DNA of 64,000 nucleotides, taken from Pseudomaricurvus alkylphenolicus (lineage in GTDB: Bacteria > Pseudomonadota > Gammaproteobacteria > Pseudomonadales > Cellvibrionaceae). The notes beneath the pieces are model-generated. The model saw only the letters and a list, made by a program, of their open reading frames with translations, was not told the DNA's origin and did no database searches. The stretch is from assembly GCF_011683955.1 (NCBI RefSeq), contig NZ_JAAQPI010000009.1:124001-188000 (forward strand), read 5' to 3'. The first letter of the stretch is position 1. Each line of letters starts with the position of its first letter. Of this stretch, positions 63,190-64,000 are shown piece after piece. Position numbers and translations under genes: made by a program.

Positions 63190-64000
63190 AACGCCTGCAT
63201 CAATTTACTCACTTTCTGCGTAATCTGGATAATTACGTTTTTCACTATCCAAAACTGTTTCTGGGGTTGATAGCACTGGCCACCGTTTTTTTTGCCATGC
63301 AGGTCCCCAAGGTGCAAATGTATTCGGATTTCGCCGATCTGCTGCCGCAGGAACACCCGTATATCAAACTGCATAACTCCATTCGTGATACCTTTGGCGG
63401 GGCCAATAATGTGGTCATGGCCGTTGAAGTGGAAGAGGGGGATATTTTTACCTCCGAGACGCTGGCCCGCATTCATCGTGTTACCCAGTCAGTGGATAAT
63501 CTTACTGGCGTTAACCACAACCTTTTATCCAGTCTGACTCACCGTACTTCTCGCAAGGTGTGGCTGACCGAAACCGGTGACGTAAACTCCGAACCTTACT
63601 ATGATCCGACACAGCTTGAACTGACGCCGGCTCAGCTGGCCGGACTGCGCAACGATGTGATGGCCAACCCCCGGGTGTATGGCCTGTTGGTATCCCCCGA
63701 TTTAAAGGCCGCATTGATCAAGGCGCAGTTTAACGAAGGGCAGTTGGACTACGAGAAGATCTTTACCGGCATTCAGGAGATTCGTGCGGCGGAATCGGTA
63801 CCGGGAACCAAAGTTTACGCCACAGGCCAACCCATGCTCTGGGGATGGGTGTACAGCTATCTCGATCAGATCTTTCTGATTTTCAGTACTACCGCGGCCA
63901 TTATGCTGGCACTGCTGGTAGTTTATTTTCGTCGCGCTTATGGCATTATCCTGCCGCTGTTTGGCATTACGATTTCCTGTATTTGGGGCGTGGGCATTGT
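63186..64000 (+). CDS. MMPL/RND-family transporter, N-terminal part (C-terminus beyond window)
   Basis: 271 codons are visible. One membrane segment near residues 21-39 (KLFLGLIALATVFFAMQVP) is followed by a periplasmic loop with YSDFADLLPQEHPYIKLHNS and FGGANNVVMAVE, typical of RND exporters of the MMPL branch. A second segment (IFLIFSTTAAIMLALLVVYF) follows near 230, and the start of a third is seen at the edge. The full protein should be about 750-800 residues. Such transporters, paired with a YCF48-like protein, may move lipids or hydrophobic substrates; the cargo is unknown. The ATG at 63186 is coupled to the preceding gene. Confidence 0.9.
   Translation, partial: MKRLHQFTHFLRNLDNYVFHYPKLFLGLIALATVFFAMQVPKVQMYSDFADLLPQEHPYIKLHNSIRDTFGGANNVVMAVEVEEGDIFTSETLARIHRVTQSVDNLTGVNHNLLSSLTHRTSRKVWLTETGDVNSEPYYDPTQLELTPAQLAGLRNDVMANPRVYGLLVSPDLKAALIKAQFNEGQLDYEKIFTGIQEIRAAESVPGTKVYATGQPMLWGWVYSYLDQIFLIFSTTAAIMLALLVVYFRRAYGIILPLFGITISCIWGVGI

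Overview
The window looks like chromosomal DNA of a marine-type gammaproteobacterium that degrades aromatic and isoprenoid-like compounds and starch. The Cellvibrionales are a plausible order, but that is inference from gene content alone. Supporting features are a Pseudomonas-type multicomponent phenol hydroxylase/meta-cleavage operon under a sigma-54 activator of the DmpR/MopR kind, an AtuA-type acyl-CoA carboxylase cluster, a trifunctional-type PutA without its own DNA-binding domain, an HBM-type chemoreceptor, and a very large secreted amylopullulanase. No rRNA, tRNA, CRISPR or insertion sequence was recognised.

Layout. 1-7025 (minus strand): acyl-CoA dehydrogenase, glutathione S-transferase, carboxyltransferase, biotin carboxylase and AtuA (cut by the left edge), a tight operon for a branched or isoprenoid acyl-CoA. 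7026-7455: intergenic, with an 84-nt REPIN-like inverted repeat. 7456-14962: putA, an HBM chemoreceptor and an atypical Nramp-family transporter. 15086-16565: a HipB/HipA pair. 16675-28077: the phenol activator and, divergent from it, a sigma-54 promoter driving phenol hydroxylase KLMNOPQ, catechol 2,3-dioxygenase, semialdehyde dehydrogenase, hydratase and decarboxylase. The tautomerase, aldolase and acetaldehyde dehydrogenase of the pathway are not in the window. Copies of a short hairpin repeat sit after three of these genes. 28397-34621: a 2074-residue protein with two GH13 catalytic domains and five starch-binding modules. 34659-38138 (minus strand): GNAT, small DMT transporter, nitroreductase, Crp/Fnr and LysR genes. 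38257-40251: an FMN-dependent L-lactate dehydrogenase and a PhyH-type dioxygenase with an 18-bp palindromic operator in its promoter.

40252-61536 is a separate, more A+T-rich catabolic island. Hand-counted 60-nt lines give 40% GC (40681-40740), 47% (44221-44280) and 45% (48181-48240). Lines outside give 63% (8521-8580), 60% (20701-20760) and 70% (34141-34200). The island encodes two long DmdC-like acyl-CoA dehydrogenases, four SDR oxidoreductases, an acetoacetate-decarboxylase-like protein, a CurA-type reductase, an EthD-like protein, two double-VOC proteins, a TonB-dependent receptor, a class III aminotransferase, an aldehyde dehydrogenase, an acyl-CoA ligase, and TetR and AraC regulators. 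The substrate is not known. The gene set reads as uptake, then amine/aldehyde/acid oxidation, CoA activation, dehydrogenation and further breakdown.

The most notable signal is a repeated operator. All five forward transcription units of the island that follow a sizeable gap are preceded by a pair of 16-bp direct repeats (TGTC, 7 variable bases, G, then an A/T-rich end) spaced exactly 21 bp apart. This is the architecture bound by AraC/XylS-family regulators, and an AraC-family gene lies at 59287. A sixth, weaker pair lies just after phyH. 62146-64000 holds a YCF48-like lipoprotein and the start of an MMPL/RND transporter, a pair often found beside lipid- or steroid-degradation genes.
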